In this document: positions 16,939 through 25,158 of the stretch, in pieces
How positions within the stretch are numbered: position 1 is the first letter of the stretch
How the letters are laid out: each line of letters begins with the position of its first letter
Notes under the pieces: generated by a model
The model's database searches: none
Told to the model about the DNA's origin: nothing
What the model saw: only the letters and a program-made list of their open reading frames with translations
Assembly: GCF_000430705.1 (NCBI RefSeq)
Contig: NZ_AUMN01000010.1
Coordinates: 62,001-126,000, forward strand
DNA from: Arthrobacter castelli DSM 16402
GTDB lineage: Bacteria; Actinomycetota; Actinomycetes; Actinomycetales; Micrococcaceae
Length of the DNA stretch: 64,000 nucleotides
Reading direction: 5' to 3'
Position numbers and translations under genes: made by a program

Positions 16939-17787
16939 TCAGGGATGCCGGACGCCATCGGTCGACAGAATCGCGCGGTAGCCGTGCCGGTACGTCGGAT
17001 ACCGGAGAGCGAAGCCGGTGCCTGTTAAGCGCCGGTTGCTCACCCGCTTGCCTGACGGGGCGTTGAGGTCACCACTGTCGGCTGCCGGCAGCAGTGTGGC
17101 GCCGATTTCATCGGCCAGAAAACGCATGACGTCGGCTCGCGGGCAGGGCTCGTCGTCGGCGCCCAGGTAGACGGAGGCCGGATCAGATACAGCTGTTGCC
17201 AGGTGCACGATGGCCGCGGCGGCATCGTCGCGGTGGATGCGGTTGGTGTACCGCTTGGTCGACGGAAGCTGCGCCGTGCCGGTGCGGACCCGATCGATGA
17301 GCCGGGTTCGTCCCGGCCCGTAGAGGCCGGCCAACCGCAGGATGGTCGCTTGAGGCAACCGTGCGTGCAGCAGCCTCTCGGTCTCGGCCAGAACTGCGGC
17401 TGTGGCGGTGGATGCCTCGGTGGCCGAGTCTTCGGTGATCCAGCCGCCGTCGTTAGTGTCATGCACGGCCGTCGACGAGACCAGGATCATTCGCTCCACT
17501 GTGGTGTCAGCCGCGTCCAGCCCGTCGAGCAGATGCTCGAGTGATCGAAGGTAGGCCGCACGATACGCGTCTTCGGTTCGCGCGTCGGGCGAGGTGGCCA
17601 TCACCACGATCTTCGTTTCGGTCGGCACCGGCGGACGTTGGGTTGCCAGGTCGCAGCGAAGGCCGGTGATGGGGTCCGGCAGTACCTCGGGTGAGCGACG
17701 GATGCCGGCTACCTGGTAGCCGGCATCGGCGAAGCGCAGGCCGATCTCGGTACCGAGGTCGCCGCATCCGGCAATGAGCACACTCAC
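16939..17787 (-). CDS. NAD-dependent epimerase/dehydratase family protein (YeeZ-like)
   Basis: A 282-residue SDR-type protein with the nucleotide-binding motif LIAGCGDLGTEIGLRFADAG (residues 4-23), MILVSSTAVHD in the active-site strand, and LRLAGLYGPGR. The GCG.LG form and a length near 280 match the YeeZ-like branch. The function is unknown. The GTG start is fixed by a strong GAGGAGGTGA ribosome-binding site. It is convergent with the TIGR01777 gene (23 bases apart) and apparently monocistronic. Confidence 0.85.
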   Translation of the reverse strand: MSVLIAGCGDLGTEIGLRFADAGYQVAGIRRSPEVLPDPITGLRCDLATQRPPVPTETKIVVMATSPDARTEDAYRAAYLRSLEHLLDGLDAADTTVERMILVSSTAVHDTNDGGWITEDSATEASTATAAVLAETERLLHARLPQATILRLAGLYGPGRTRLIDRVRTGTAQLPSTKRYTNRIHRDDAAAAIVHLATAVSDPASVYLGADDEPCPRADVMRFLADEIGATLLPAADSGDLNAPSGKRVSNRRLTGTGFALRYPTYRHGYRAILSTDGVRHP

Positions 17788-18210
17788 GACTTCACCTCCT
17801 CGTTGGCAGTGGCTGCGGATCGTTCGGTGCTTATCTCGCCCCTGAATGCAGGAGTTCCTGCCTGTTATCTTCGCTTACTGATGCTATGGCACGCCACTCG
17901 GCCGGATGTTGTCGACAGTCTCGCTGCCGCGTTCCGGGATACATCGGGCCCTCGGTGTGCTGAGACCACAAAGAGGAACGGTCCGGCCATTCCGCAGGAA
18001 GATCTCGAATCTTCACTGGACAACCTCGCCGCTATGGTCTCCCGGAACCAACCGGCAAACACGCGCGCATAGCTTTTCGGCGGGAGAGTTGCGCGGAGCG
18101 CGGGGCGTGGCCAACTAGCTGGCTCGGGGTTTCGGTCGCGCCACCAGCACTTTGCACCGCCGCAGGCTGTCTTCTCATGCTGGAGGAGCTTTGCCCGGGG
18201 GAGCACTCAG
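17788..18210. other. Geneless stretch
   Basis: A stretch of 423 bases between two minus-strand genes. Short open frames exist (for example 17803-18072 on plus), but none has a ribosome-binding site with family-like sequence. I see no RNA gene or repeat. The left end should carry the promoter of the epimerase gene. Confidence 0.55.
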
Positions 18211-18696
18211 CTAGGCATCGTCGTCCCGGGCGGCAATCGTGGCCCCAATAGCCTCACCCACGAAGCGTTCGATGAGCGCTCGTTCTTCTTCGGAGTAGCC
18301 GACTATGACCTCGCCGATGTGTCGGGAAAGCGGGGCGAACATTTCCTTACCTGTCCTGGCTGCAAGGTCGGTGATGGACAAGTGCACTTGGCGGCGGTCC
18401 TGCTCACTGCGCTCACGGTTGATGTGGCCGGCACGGTTGAGCCGGTCGAGCAGTGCCGTCGTCGCGGGTGAGCTTAGATTGAGGCTTTCGCCCAGCCGTC
18501 CGGGTGTTGCATCTTCGCCCCGCTGCACGAAGGCAATGATTGCTGCCAGCGCATTCAAATCGGTGCGGTGCAGGTGGTGTTTGCCGCTAAGCTGGTCGAC
18601 AAACCGGTTGCTCTCCACGGTGAATTGCTGCAGCAACAGCAATAGCGGCCGGGCGTTATCCGGGATCCCGGCGTCGTCGCGCTCGTTGTTGGTCAT
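18211..18696 (-). CDS. MarR family transcriptional regulator (CrtR-like by context)
   Basis: A 161-residue winged-helix protein. The DNA-binding part is at about 45-110, with TPGRLGESLNLSSPATTALLDRL as the recognition helix-turn-helix and RSEQDRRQVHLSIT as the wing, whose DRR is a MarR hallmark. A GAGGTG box precedes the ATG. The gene is divergent from an MMPL transporter, with a TATCTC-N7-GAGACA site between them that overlaps both promoter regions, so it probably represses itself and the transporter. The same half-site pair occurs between crtE and idi 12 kb away. In Corynebacterium glutamicum the MarR protein CrtR controls a crt operon containing an MMPL gene. Control of carotenoid genes by this protein is therefore a well-motivated inference. 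Confidence 0.88.
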   Translation of the reverse strand: MTNNERDDAGIPDNARPLLLLLQQFTVESNRFVDQLSGKHHLHRTDLNALAAIIAFVQRGEDATPGRLGESLNLSSPATTALLDRLNRAGHINRERSEQDRRQVHLSITDLAARTGKEMFAPLSRHIGEVIVGYSEEERALIERFVGEAIGATIAARDDDA

Positions 18697-18715
18697 GCAT
18701 TCACCTCGTTGCTAG

Positions 18716-18734
18716 TATCTCCATGATGGAGACA
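18716..18734. promoter_or_regulatory. Probable MarR operator, TATCTC-N7-GAGACA
   Basis: Inside it TCTCCAT-G-ATGGAGA (18718-18732) is a perfect 7-bp palindrome. The site lies 20 bases from the MarR start and 33 bases from the MMPL GTG. The same spaced half-sites recur at 31084-31102. Confidence 0.75.
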
Positions 18735-18766
18735 CTTTTGGATCATACCTTCCGGCCGGTCGTCCG

Positions 18767-21061
18767 GTGAAGGCCGCGAAGCATCGTAGCGGCGGCAGCG
18801 TCGCTCCCCGGTGGCTCCGTGTATCGTTGCCCGCCGTCCTTATCATCATATGGCTGGTTGCAGCAGCCGTCGGCGGTCCGACGTTCGGCAAGCTCTCGTC
18901 GGTGTCCACCAATGACCAGGCGGCGTTCCTTCCAGCCAATGCCGAAGCGACCCAGGTCTCGGAATGGCAAAGCGAATTCCGGGAATCGGATTCGATACCG
19001 GCAATCGTTGTACTCGAATCCGAAGACCCTATCAGCCCGCAGGAATTGCCGCAGTATGCGGAGCTCGCCGATGACATCTCCGGCGTCGATGGGGTGCAGA
19101 GCGACATCGTTGCCGGGCCTATCCCCTCCGAAGACGGTGTGGCGGTCCAGTACATTGTTCCCATTGCCGATTCCGAGCAACTTCAGGAAACTGTCGCCGC
19201 TCTCACCGAGGTGGTCGCCGCCAACGCCCCGGACGGGACGACGTCGTACGTTACCGGTCCGGCCGGGCTGACAGCGGATCTGGCCAACGCTTTTGGCGGC
19301 ATCGACGGCATCCTGCTGGGCGTGGCACTGGCAGCTGTCTTCATCATTCTGCTGGTGGTTTACCGTGCGGTGTTGTTGCCATTTCTGGTGCTGGCCACTT
19401 CCGTCTTTGCACTCTGCGCTTCCATCCTGGTGATCTACCTGCTGGCGCGCGAGGGAGTGATCTCGCTGAGCGGGCAAAGCCAGGGGATACTTTCCATCCT
19501 GGTGATTGGTGCTGCCACGGACTATTCCTTGCTGCTGGTGGCGCGCTACCGCGAATCACTGCTGCAGTATCAATCCAGATGGACAGCCATGGTCAAGGCG
19601 CTGCGCGGTTCGTCCGCGCCGATCGTGGCGTCCGGGGCGACAGTGATCATCGCGTTGCTGTGCCTGTTGTTCTCCCAACTGAAGTCGAATCAAAGTCTTG
19701 GTCCGATCGCTGCGACCGGCATCGTATTCTCCCTGCTTGCGGCGCTTACGTTCCTGCCCGCTGTGCTGCTTGCGACCGGGCGGCTGGCTTTCTGGCCGTT
19801 CCGCCCCCGGGCAGGAACTGCACCCGCCGCAGAATCGGCTTCGGGAACGGCGGCCGGGCTGGAAGGCGCCCGCGGCCTCTGGAAGCGGGTGGGTGGTCTC
19901 GTTGCCCGCCGCCCGAGAGTCACGTGGATCAGTTCGTTGGTGTTACTGATAGCCGCAGCGGCAGGAGTCACCCAGCTGCAGGCAGCCGGTGTGCCGCAGT
20001 CCGACTTCATTCTGGCTGAATCGGACGCGGTCAAAGGCCAGCAAGTGCAGGCAGAACATTTCGACGCCGGCAGTGGCAGCCCCGTCATCATCATCGCCGG
20101 CGCTGACGACCGGCAAGAGGTGCTGGCCGAGGTTAAACAGACGCCCGGCGTGACGCAGGCTTCCTTCTTCACGGGATCGAGCCCGCAAAACGCACCCTCC
20201 GGTCCGCCGTCGGGCCAGCCTTCCGGCCAGCCTTCCAGCGCATCGCCGAACGCACCCTCCGGCCCACCGTCCGGTGCCGAGGCGCAGTCTGCCCCCGTGG
20301 TCAGGGACGGGCGGGTGATGATCAATGCCATCACGGATAAGCCGGCGCAGTCGGAAGCGGCCGAAGATGTGATCCGCGAGCTGAGGCAAATTGCTCCTGA
20401 GGCGAACCCGGAGGTGCTGGTGGGGGGAACCACGGCCGTGGCCCTCGATACCAATGTTGCGGCGCAATCGGACCTGCGGACCATCATCCCGCTGGTGCTG
20501 ATAGTCATCCTGGCCATCCTGATGGTGCTGCTGCGTTCAGTGCTGGCACCCGTGCTGTTGATCGCCAGCGTGGTGCTGTCCTATTTGTCCGCTTTGGGAG
20601 TTTCGGCGCTGGTGTTCAACCATGTGTTCGACTTCCCCGGAGCGGATGCCTCCGTGCCGCTGTTTGGATTCGTCTTCCTGGTGGCGCTCGGAGTGGACTA
20701 CAACATCTTCCTGATGACCCGGGTAAGGGAGGAGTCCGTCGAATTGGGCACCCGTCCCGGAATCTTGAAGGGGCTGGTGAAGACCGGCGGCGTGATCACA
20801 TCCGCAGGTATTGTGCTGGCCGCGACCTTCGCTGCCCTCGGAGTGATCCCGATCCTGTTCCTGGTGCAGATCGCCTTCATCGTGTCGTTCGGCGTACTGC
20901 TCGATACGGTGGTTGTCCGGTCCCTGCTGGTGCCGGCGCTGTCCTACGACATAGGTCCGCGGATTTGGTGGCCGGGCAGGCTGTCGAAGGAACCCGCACG
21001 CCTGCCTCTTGAACCGGACCGTTCACTCGGGAAAGCTGCATCTCAGAGGGCTTCGCGCTAG
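18767..21061 (+). CDS. MMPL family transporter
   Basis: A 764-residue RND-type transporter with two MMPL repeats. Each has one anchor helix, an external domain and five helices. The conserved intramembrane Asp-Tyr motifs are AATDYSLLLVARYRE (about 246-260) and GVDYNIFLMTRVREE (about 644-658). The second external domain contains a Pro/Gly/Ser/Gln repeat (PSGPPSGQPSGQPSSASPNA, about 480-500). Mycobacterial MMPL proteins export lipids; the cargo here is unknown. An MMPL gene sits inside the C. glutamicum crt operon, so a lipid or isoprenoid cargo is possible. The GTG start lacks a strong ribosome-binding site. Its stop shares the CTAG at 21058-21061 with the convergent photolyase gene. Confidence 0.92.
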   Translation: MKAAKHRSGGSVAPRWLRVSLPAVLIIIWLVAAAVGGPTFGKLSSVSTNDQAAFLPANAEATQVSEWQSEFRESDSIPAIVVLESEDPISPQELPQYAELADDISGVDGVQSDIVAGPIPSEDGVAVQYIVPIADSEQLQETVAALTEVVAANAPDGTTSYVTGPAGLTADLANAFGGIDGILLGVALAAVFIILLVVYRAVLLPFLVLATSVFALCASILVIYLLAREGVISLSGQSQGILSILVIGAATDYSLLLVARYRESLLQYQSRWTAMVKALRGSSAPIVASGATVIIALLCLLFSQLKSNQSLGPIAATGIVFSLLAALTFLPAVLLATGRLAFWPFRPRAGTAPAAESASGTAAGLEGARGLWKRVGGLVARRPRVTWISSLVLLIAAAAGVTQLQAAGVPQSDFILAESDAVKGQQVQAEHFDAGSGSPVIIIAGADDRQEVLAEVKQTPGVTQASFFTGSSPQNAPSGPPSGQPSGQPSSASPNAPSGPPSGAEAQSAPVVRDGRVMINAITDKPAQSEAAEDVIRELRQIAPEANPEVLVGGTTAVALDTNVAAQSDLRTIIPLVLIVILAILMVLLRSVLAPVLLIASVVLSYLSALGVSALVFNHVFDFPGADASVPLFGFVFLVALGVDYNIFLMTRVREESVELGTRPGILKGLVKTGGVITSAGIVLAATFAALGVIPILFLVQIAFIVSFGVLLDTVVVRSLLVPALSYDIGPRIWWPGRLSKEPARLPLEPDRSLGKAASQRASR

Positions 21062-22479
21062 CGGTTCTTGACCTCCGCATACGCGTCCAACGCGCGCTGC
21101 CGGGTTTCCTGCAGGTCGACGATGGACTCGGGATAGTCCGGCGCGTCTCCGGGGTGCTTCCAAGGCCGGTGGATCGCCTTGTCGTCCAATTCAGCCAGTT
21201 CGGGCAGGAAACGGCGCAGGTAGGCGCCGGATGGATCGAACTTGGTGCTCTGGGTGACCGGATTGAAGATCCGGAAATACGGTGCCGCATCGGCACCGGA
21301 TCCGGCCACCCACTGCCAATTGGCGGGATTGTTGGCGGCGTCGGCGTCGACCAGGGTGTCCCAGAACCACTGTTCTCCGATGCGCCAATCGACCAGCAGG
21401 TTCTTGATCAGGAAGGATGCGGTAATCATCCGCACCCGGTTATGCATCCAACCGGTTTCCCAGAGTTGCCGCATTCCAGCATCGACCATGGGGTATCCCG
21501 TGCGGCCCTGCCGCCAGGCGCGGACCTCGTTGGCAGTGTCAGGTTCCCAAGCGAACGCGTCGTACTCGCGACGATAGTTCTCCGTGGCCAGATCCGGGTT
21601 GTGGTACAGCAGTTGCCAGCAGAATTCGCGCCATCCGATCTCAGAGCCGAACGTCTGGATCTCATGGTCGACCCCGGCGCCGCGGTCTGCCTTGGCGGCA
21701 TGCCAGATCTGAAACGGGCTGATTTCGCCAAACCGCAGATGGGGCGACAGCCTGCTGGTGGATTCCTGGCCTGGCCGTTCGCGGCCGCCGCTGTAGTCGT
21801 CGACCCGCTCGTCGAAGAATTCGGAAAGCCGGCGCCCCGCACCTGGCTCACCCGGTGTCCACTCGTCGCGCAGGCCACCGGCCCAGTCCGGTGCGGTCGG
21901 CAGTAAGGCCCAGTCGTCGAGTTCCTCGGAGGCCGGGTTTCGGTTGGTGCGGCGGATTTTGGCCGCTTTTATCGATGACGGCGCAGGCAACGGCTCCCGC
22001 GGTTCCGGTTGTGCCAGGCACGCACGCCAAAAAGGGGTGAAGACCTTGTAATTCTCCCCTTGGCCCGTCTGCACCTGCCACGGCTCGAACAGCAAGTTCG
22101 CCTGGAAGCTCTGCGCGTCGACACCGTTGTCCCGGGCCCACTCCTTCAGCCCGGCATCGATATCCCGTTCCGGCCGTCCGTAGCGCCGGTTCCACAACAC
22201 TGCTTCGGCGCCGACGTCGGCAATCAGTTGCTTGACGACGTCGGCCGCCTTGCCCCGGCGCAGGATCAGCCTGCCGCCCACCTTCCGCAACTGTTCGTCC
22301 AAAGAGCGCAGTGAATAGTGCAGCCACCACCGTGCCGCTCCACCCAGGGGACGGACGCCGGGGGACTCGTCGAGCACGTACAGCACCGCTGTTTGGCCGC
22401 CGCGCTGTGCCGCCTCATGCAGTGCCGGATTGTCCGCCAGCCGCAGGTCATCGCGCAGCCACACTACCGTTGTACTCAT
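21058..22479 (-). CDS. phrB: Deoxyribodipyrimidine photolyase (class I)
   Basis: A 473-residue cryptochrome/photolyase. The N-terminal antenna domain starts at VVWLRDDLRLADNPALHEA. The C-terminal FAD domain has the family signature from WRIGEQWFWDTLVDAD through NNPANWQWVAGSG and FNPVTQSTKFDPSGAYLRRF. It repairs UV-induced pyrimidine dimers using blue light. I prefer the ATG at 22479 over 22485: a TAGATT hexamer at 22491-22486 would be a -10 box 6 bases before 22479, giving a leaderless transcript, and MSTTVVWLRDDLR matches family starts. Photolyase next to pigment genes is a common photoprotection grouping. No operator of the MarR type is seen at this promoter. Confidence 0.95.
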   Translation of the reverse strand: MSTTVVWLRDDLRLADNPALHEAAQRGGQTAVLYVLDESPGVRPLGGAARWWLHYSLRSLDEQLRKVGGRLILRRGKAADVVKQLIADVGAEAVLWNRRYGRPERDIDAGLKEWARDNGVDAQSFQANLLFEPWQVQTGQGENYKVFTPFWRACLAQPEPREPLPAPSSIKAAKIRRTNRNPASEELDDWALLPTAPDWAGGLRDEWTPGEPGAGRRLSEFFDERVDDYSGGRERPGQESTSRLSPHLRFGEISPFQIWHAAKADRGAGVDHEIQTFGSEIGWREFCWQLLYHNPDLATENYRREYDAFAWEPDTANEVRAWRQGRTGYPMVDAGMRQLWETGWMHNRVRMITASFLIKNLLVDWRIGEQWFWDTLVDADAANNPANWQWVAGSGADAAPYFRIFNPVTQSTKFDPSGAYLRRFLPELAELDDKAIHRPWKHPGDAPDYPESIVDLQETRQRALDAYAEVKNR

Positions 22480-22560
22480 GGGCATAATCTACAGGTCCAC
22501 GCGTCCCGTGCGTGGTGGGTGGGACAGACGGGATCGCGCAGTGAGACCCAAGGACACGCC

Positions 22561-23379
22561 GTGACTGGCGAGCCGCTGCTCGGACCTGCGCACGTGCCCC
22601 AGCTGCACGTGATGACCCTCAATGTGCGGCACCCGACGCCCCACCTGCGGCGGAACCATCCGGACCGGTGGAAGCTGCGCGAACCGGCGGTGAGCGGCCT
22701 GCTAAGGCTCGAACGTCCCACCGTACTTGGGCTCCAGGAGGCCTTGCCCATGCACTTGGCGACGGTCGAATCCGCGCTGGACAACGGCTACCGGCGGATT
22801 GGAACCGGCAGGAGGAACGGCCGGGTGGGCGAGCATTGCGCCATCTGCTTTGACGAGGCCCGGCTCGAGTTGCTCGATTGGCGGCAGCAGGCGCTGTCGG
22901 ACACGCCGGATATCAGCGGATCCACCGGCTGGGGCAACTTGATCCCGCGCATTCTGGTCAGCGCGCTGTTCCGCGACAGATTCACCGGCCGCCGCTTCAT
23001 GGTGTTCAATACGCATTTGGACCATCTTTCGGCCAGATCCAGGATGCGCTCAGCGGAAGCGATCGTTGACATGCTGCCCAAGGATGTCCCAGCGTTCGTG
23101 ACGGGAGACTTCAACGCAGGCCATCGTTCAAGCGTGCACCGGGTGTTCACCGGCGAGGGGGTCCTGCGGGACTCATGGGACGCGGCCGGGCAGCAGCTGA
23201 CTGAACCATGGGGGACCTTTCCCGGCTACCGGCCGCCGAAGAACAACGGACGCCGGATCGACTGGATCCTGACAACCCCCTCAATCACAGTTCGGCAGGC
23301 AGTGGTCAACACGGGCAAGTACGACGGCGGGTGGCCCTCCGACCACGCGCCCGTGCAGCTGATGGCGGAGTTGGAGTAG
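22561..23379 (+). CDS. Endonuclease/exonuclease/phosphatase (EEP) family protein
   Basis: A 272-residue EEP-fold hydrolase with the metal-site motifs in order: MTLNVRH, VLGLQEAL (metal-binding Glu), VFNTHLDHLSARSR, FVTGDFNAG and the final SDHAPV. The family includes sphingomyelinases, phosphodiesterases and nucleases, so the substrate cannot be set. No signal peptide is seen, suggesting a cytoplasmic enzyme. The GTG at 22561 has AAGGA 6 bases upstream. Longer in-frame starts would run into the photolyase promoter region. Confidence 0.88.
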   Translation: MTGEPLLGPAHVPQLHVMTLNVRHPTPHLRRNHPDRWKLREPAVSGLLRLERPTVLGLQEALPMHLATVESALDNGYRRIGTGRRNGRVGEHCAICFDEARLELLDWRQQALSDTPDISGSTGWGNLIPRILVSALFRDRFTGRRFMVFNTHLDHLSARSRMRSAEAIVDMLPKDVPAFVTGDFNAGHRSSVHRVFTGEGVLRDSWDAAGQQLTEPWGTFPGYRPPKNNGRRIDWILTTPSITVRQAVVNTGKYDGGWPSDHAPVQLMAELE

Positions 23380-23387
23380 GCTGTCAG

Positions 23388-23403
23388 TTATCAGATATGA
23401 TAA
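23388..23403. promoter_or_regulatory. Palindrome before the nucleotidyltransferase/XRE pair
   Basis: TTATCA-GATA-TGATAA is a perfect 6-bp inverted repeat about 32 bases upstream of the first gene's GTG. It is a plausible autoregulatory operator for the XRE-type protein encoded second in the operon. Confidence 0.5.
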
Positions 23404-23434
23404 TTGAACAGGGTGCGTCCAGGGAGGCCGAATC

Positions 23435-24112
23435 GTGGACGATGTGCTCGCGGACGTTCTTGAATCCGCAGCCAGACTGCAACAACTTGTGCCCGATGCT
23501 GTGCTCGTGGGCGACGGCGCCGCAGCGATGTTTGCCGGGCACCGGCTCTCATTCGAGAGCGACCACGTGCTGACCAATCTGCAGGAGCACTTTGATGTGG
23601 TCCTCGAAGCTCTGGAAAGTGAGAACAGCTGGGCCACCAACAGAACGACCTACGGAAAAATCATCCCGGAGGAGTTGGGCGGCATTGAGACGGGACTGCG
23701 GCAGCTGATTCGCCTGCATCCTTTGGAAGTGGATCAGGTGGTCCTGCCCTCTGGAAAATCCGTCAGAGTTCCAACGCCGGACGAGACTTTGAGAATCAAA
23801 GCTTTCCTCATCGCGCGCCGGAATCAGACCAGGGATTATCTCGACGTGGCGGCACTGGCTGAGAAAGCCGGCCTGGAGCATGCCGCGTCGGTCCTTTCGG
23901 CCATGGATATCTACTACGCAGACCAAAACCGGGACGGCACCGCCGTCACTTCCCAGCTAATCCGTCAACTGTCCAACCCGCAATCAAAAGATTCCCGCAC
24001 CACCACACAGCTGGAGGATTACAAAGGGTTGAAAAATAAGTGGCGCGACTGGGTCACCACTGTTGAAGTGTGCCGGAAACTTGCGCTTCTTATAATCCAG
24101 CAGGACGGGTAG
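23435..24112 (+). CDS. Nucleotidyltransferase-like protein, possible AbiEii-type toxin
   Basis: A 225-residue soluble protein. VLVGDGAAAMFAGHRLSFES (about residues 22-41) resembles the GGxAxxxxxxxR-S motif that opens minimal nucleotidyltransferase/AbiEii-type domains, and LEVDQVVLPSGKSVRVPTPDETLRIKA plus ARRNQTRDYLDVAALAEKAG matches the later part of that superfamily. The usual second Gly is Asp and the metal-binding DxD is not obvious (ESD), so activity is uncertain. A GGGAGG box lies 7 bases before the GTG. The XRE-domain gene starts 2 bases after its stop, so the two are coupled. A toxin-antitoxin or abortive-infection role is a family-level inference. Confidence 0.7.
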   Translation: MDDVLADVLESAARLQQLVPDAVLVGDGAAAMFAGHRLSFESDHVLTNLQEHFDVVLEALESENSWATNRTTYGKIIPEELGGIETGLRQLIRLHPLEVDQVVLPSGKSVRVPTPDETLRIKAFLIARRNQTRDYLDVAALAEKAGLEHAASVLSAMDIYYADQNRDGTAVTSQLIRQLSNPQSKDSRTTTQLEDYKGLKNKWRDWVTTVEVCRKLALLIIQQDG

Positions 24113-24114
24113 CT

Positions 24115-24561
24115 ATGTCTCTTGTCTTTCGGAATCTGGACGTTTCTGTCGAGGATCCCGTCGAGAGGTGGGGCGTCGAAGGCATACTCACCGCCCTCGA
24201 GCGCGGCAATGTGGAGCATTGGCGAAAGGTTGCACGGGCTGTGGCCAATGATCCGCGCGGCAAAGTGGCTGGCGAACTGGCCGAGGCCGTGACAATGATG
24301 GAACACGAAGGCATGGCGTCCTTGTTTGAAAGGATGTTGAGACAGGCCAGTGAGCGGCAGGAACGCTGTGAACGGCACCAAGTGGTCCAACAGCTTGGTC
24401 AAGCCCTGCAAACAAGTGGCTTAACCCGTGCGGAATTCGCCGCATACCTTGGTACTTCCACGTCCAGGCTGTCCACTTATCTGACGGGCAAAGTCGTGCC
24501 GTCCGCCGTCATTATGATCAGGGCACGGGCGGTCGCGGAGCGTTTCGGGACAAAGCGATAA
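24115..24561 (+). CDS. XRE-like helix-turn-helix protein, possible antitoxin/regulator
   Basis: A 148-residue protein. The C-terminal third carries a Cro/CI-type helix-turn-helix (LTRAEFAAYLGTSTSRLSTYLTGKVVPS, about 105-132). The N-terminal 95 residues are charged and helical with no recognised domain; this part is longer than in a simple antitoxin. It is coupled to the nucleotidyltransferase-like gene, with a 2-base gap and an AGGACGGG box inside the upstream ORF's end. Its 3' end overlaps the convergent membrane-protein gene by 44 bases. It probably represses the pair through the palindrome at 23388-23403 and may neutralise its partner. Confidence 0.7.
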   Translation: MSLVFRNLDVSVEDPVERWGVEGILTALERGNVEHWRKVARAVANDPRGKVAGELAEAVTMMEHEGMASLFERMLRQASERQERCERHQVVQQLGQALQTSGLTRAEFAAYLGTSTSRLSTYLTGKVVPSAVIMIRARAVAERFGTKR

Positions 24562-25126
24562 GCACGCCGGTCACCAGGGACCCTGAGACCCCTGCGGCCA
24601 AGTCACTGATGGTGTCCCGATACCCCACGTTGATCGCCGGGTCGATGTAGCTGTGCCCCCACCACTCTCCGAATTCCCAGAAGATACTCAAGGCGGCGCC
24701 GCAGGCGAGCACCAGGAACACCGTGGCCGCTTTGTATGGTGCCGCGGGGTTTCGCGTACCTGCAGCCGTTGGGGGAGGGGCCGCAAATGCGGCGCCGCGC
24801 GCGACGAGCTGATAGCACATGCCGGCCAGCGCCCCGGAGGCAGCGGCGTGCATGACGAAGTCCCACCAGCCGATGCGCGCATAAATACCGAGGACACTGC
24901 TCCATGCTGCGACCAACAGCATCAGTGCAGTCGCCAGGTCGACGGCGGCAGCCAAGGCCAAAGCCCGCGCGATCAGGCAGCCAAGCAGCACCAGGGCGAA
25001 CAGAGCCACGTCGACAGGACTGAAGAAGAGCAACGCGGCGAGTATGCTTCCCGCCACCAGGACCCGGACGACGTCGGCCGCATACTCCGTCGTCGATGCG
25101 GGCCGGCGGATCATCGAATCGATCAT
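24518..25126 (-). CDS. Integral membrane protein of unknown function
   Basis: A 202-residue protein with about six hydrophobic helices. Conserved-looking polar motifs are WWDFVMHAAASGALAG (about 88-103), IFWEFGEWWGH (about 148-158), and RDTISDLAAGVSGSLV (about 168-183). The His, Glu-Trp and Asp-Thr-Asp pattern recalls DUF2238/YjdF-like membrane proteins, but I cannot confirm the family. The ATG at 25126 is 32 bases from the divergent glycosyltransferase start. A TACGGT hexamer 6 bases upstream may be a leaderless -10 box. An alternative start is the ATG at 25114. Confidence 0.7.
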   Translation of the reverse strand: MIDSMIRRPASTTEYAADVVRVLVAGSILAALLFFSPVDVALFALVLLGCLIARALALAAAVDLATALMLLVAAWSSVLGIYARIGWWDFVMHAAASGALAGMCYQLVARGAAFAAPPPTAAGTRNPAAPYKAATVFLVLACGAALSIFWEFGEWWGHSYIDPAINVGYRDTISDLAAGVSGSLVTGVLIALSRNAPRPPVP

Positions 25127-25158
25127 CGCGCTACCGTATCCGGCGTAAAGTGAGGCAC

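Noticed and set aside
17803-18072. 89-codon plus-strand frame in the geneless stretch
   Set aside because: No ribosome-binding site, no homology I can recognise and no conserved composition; left as intergenic.
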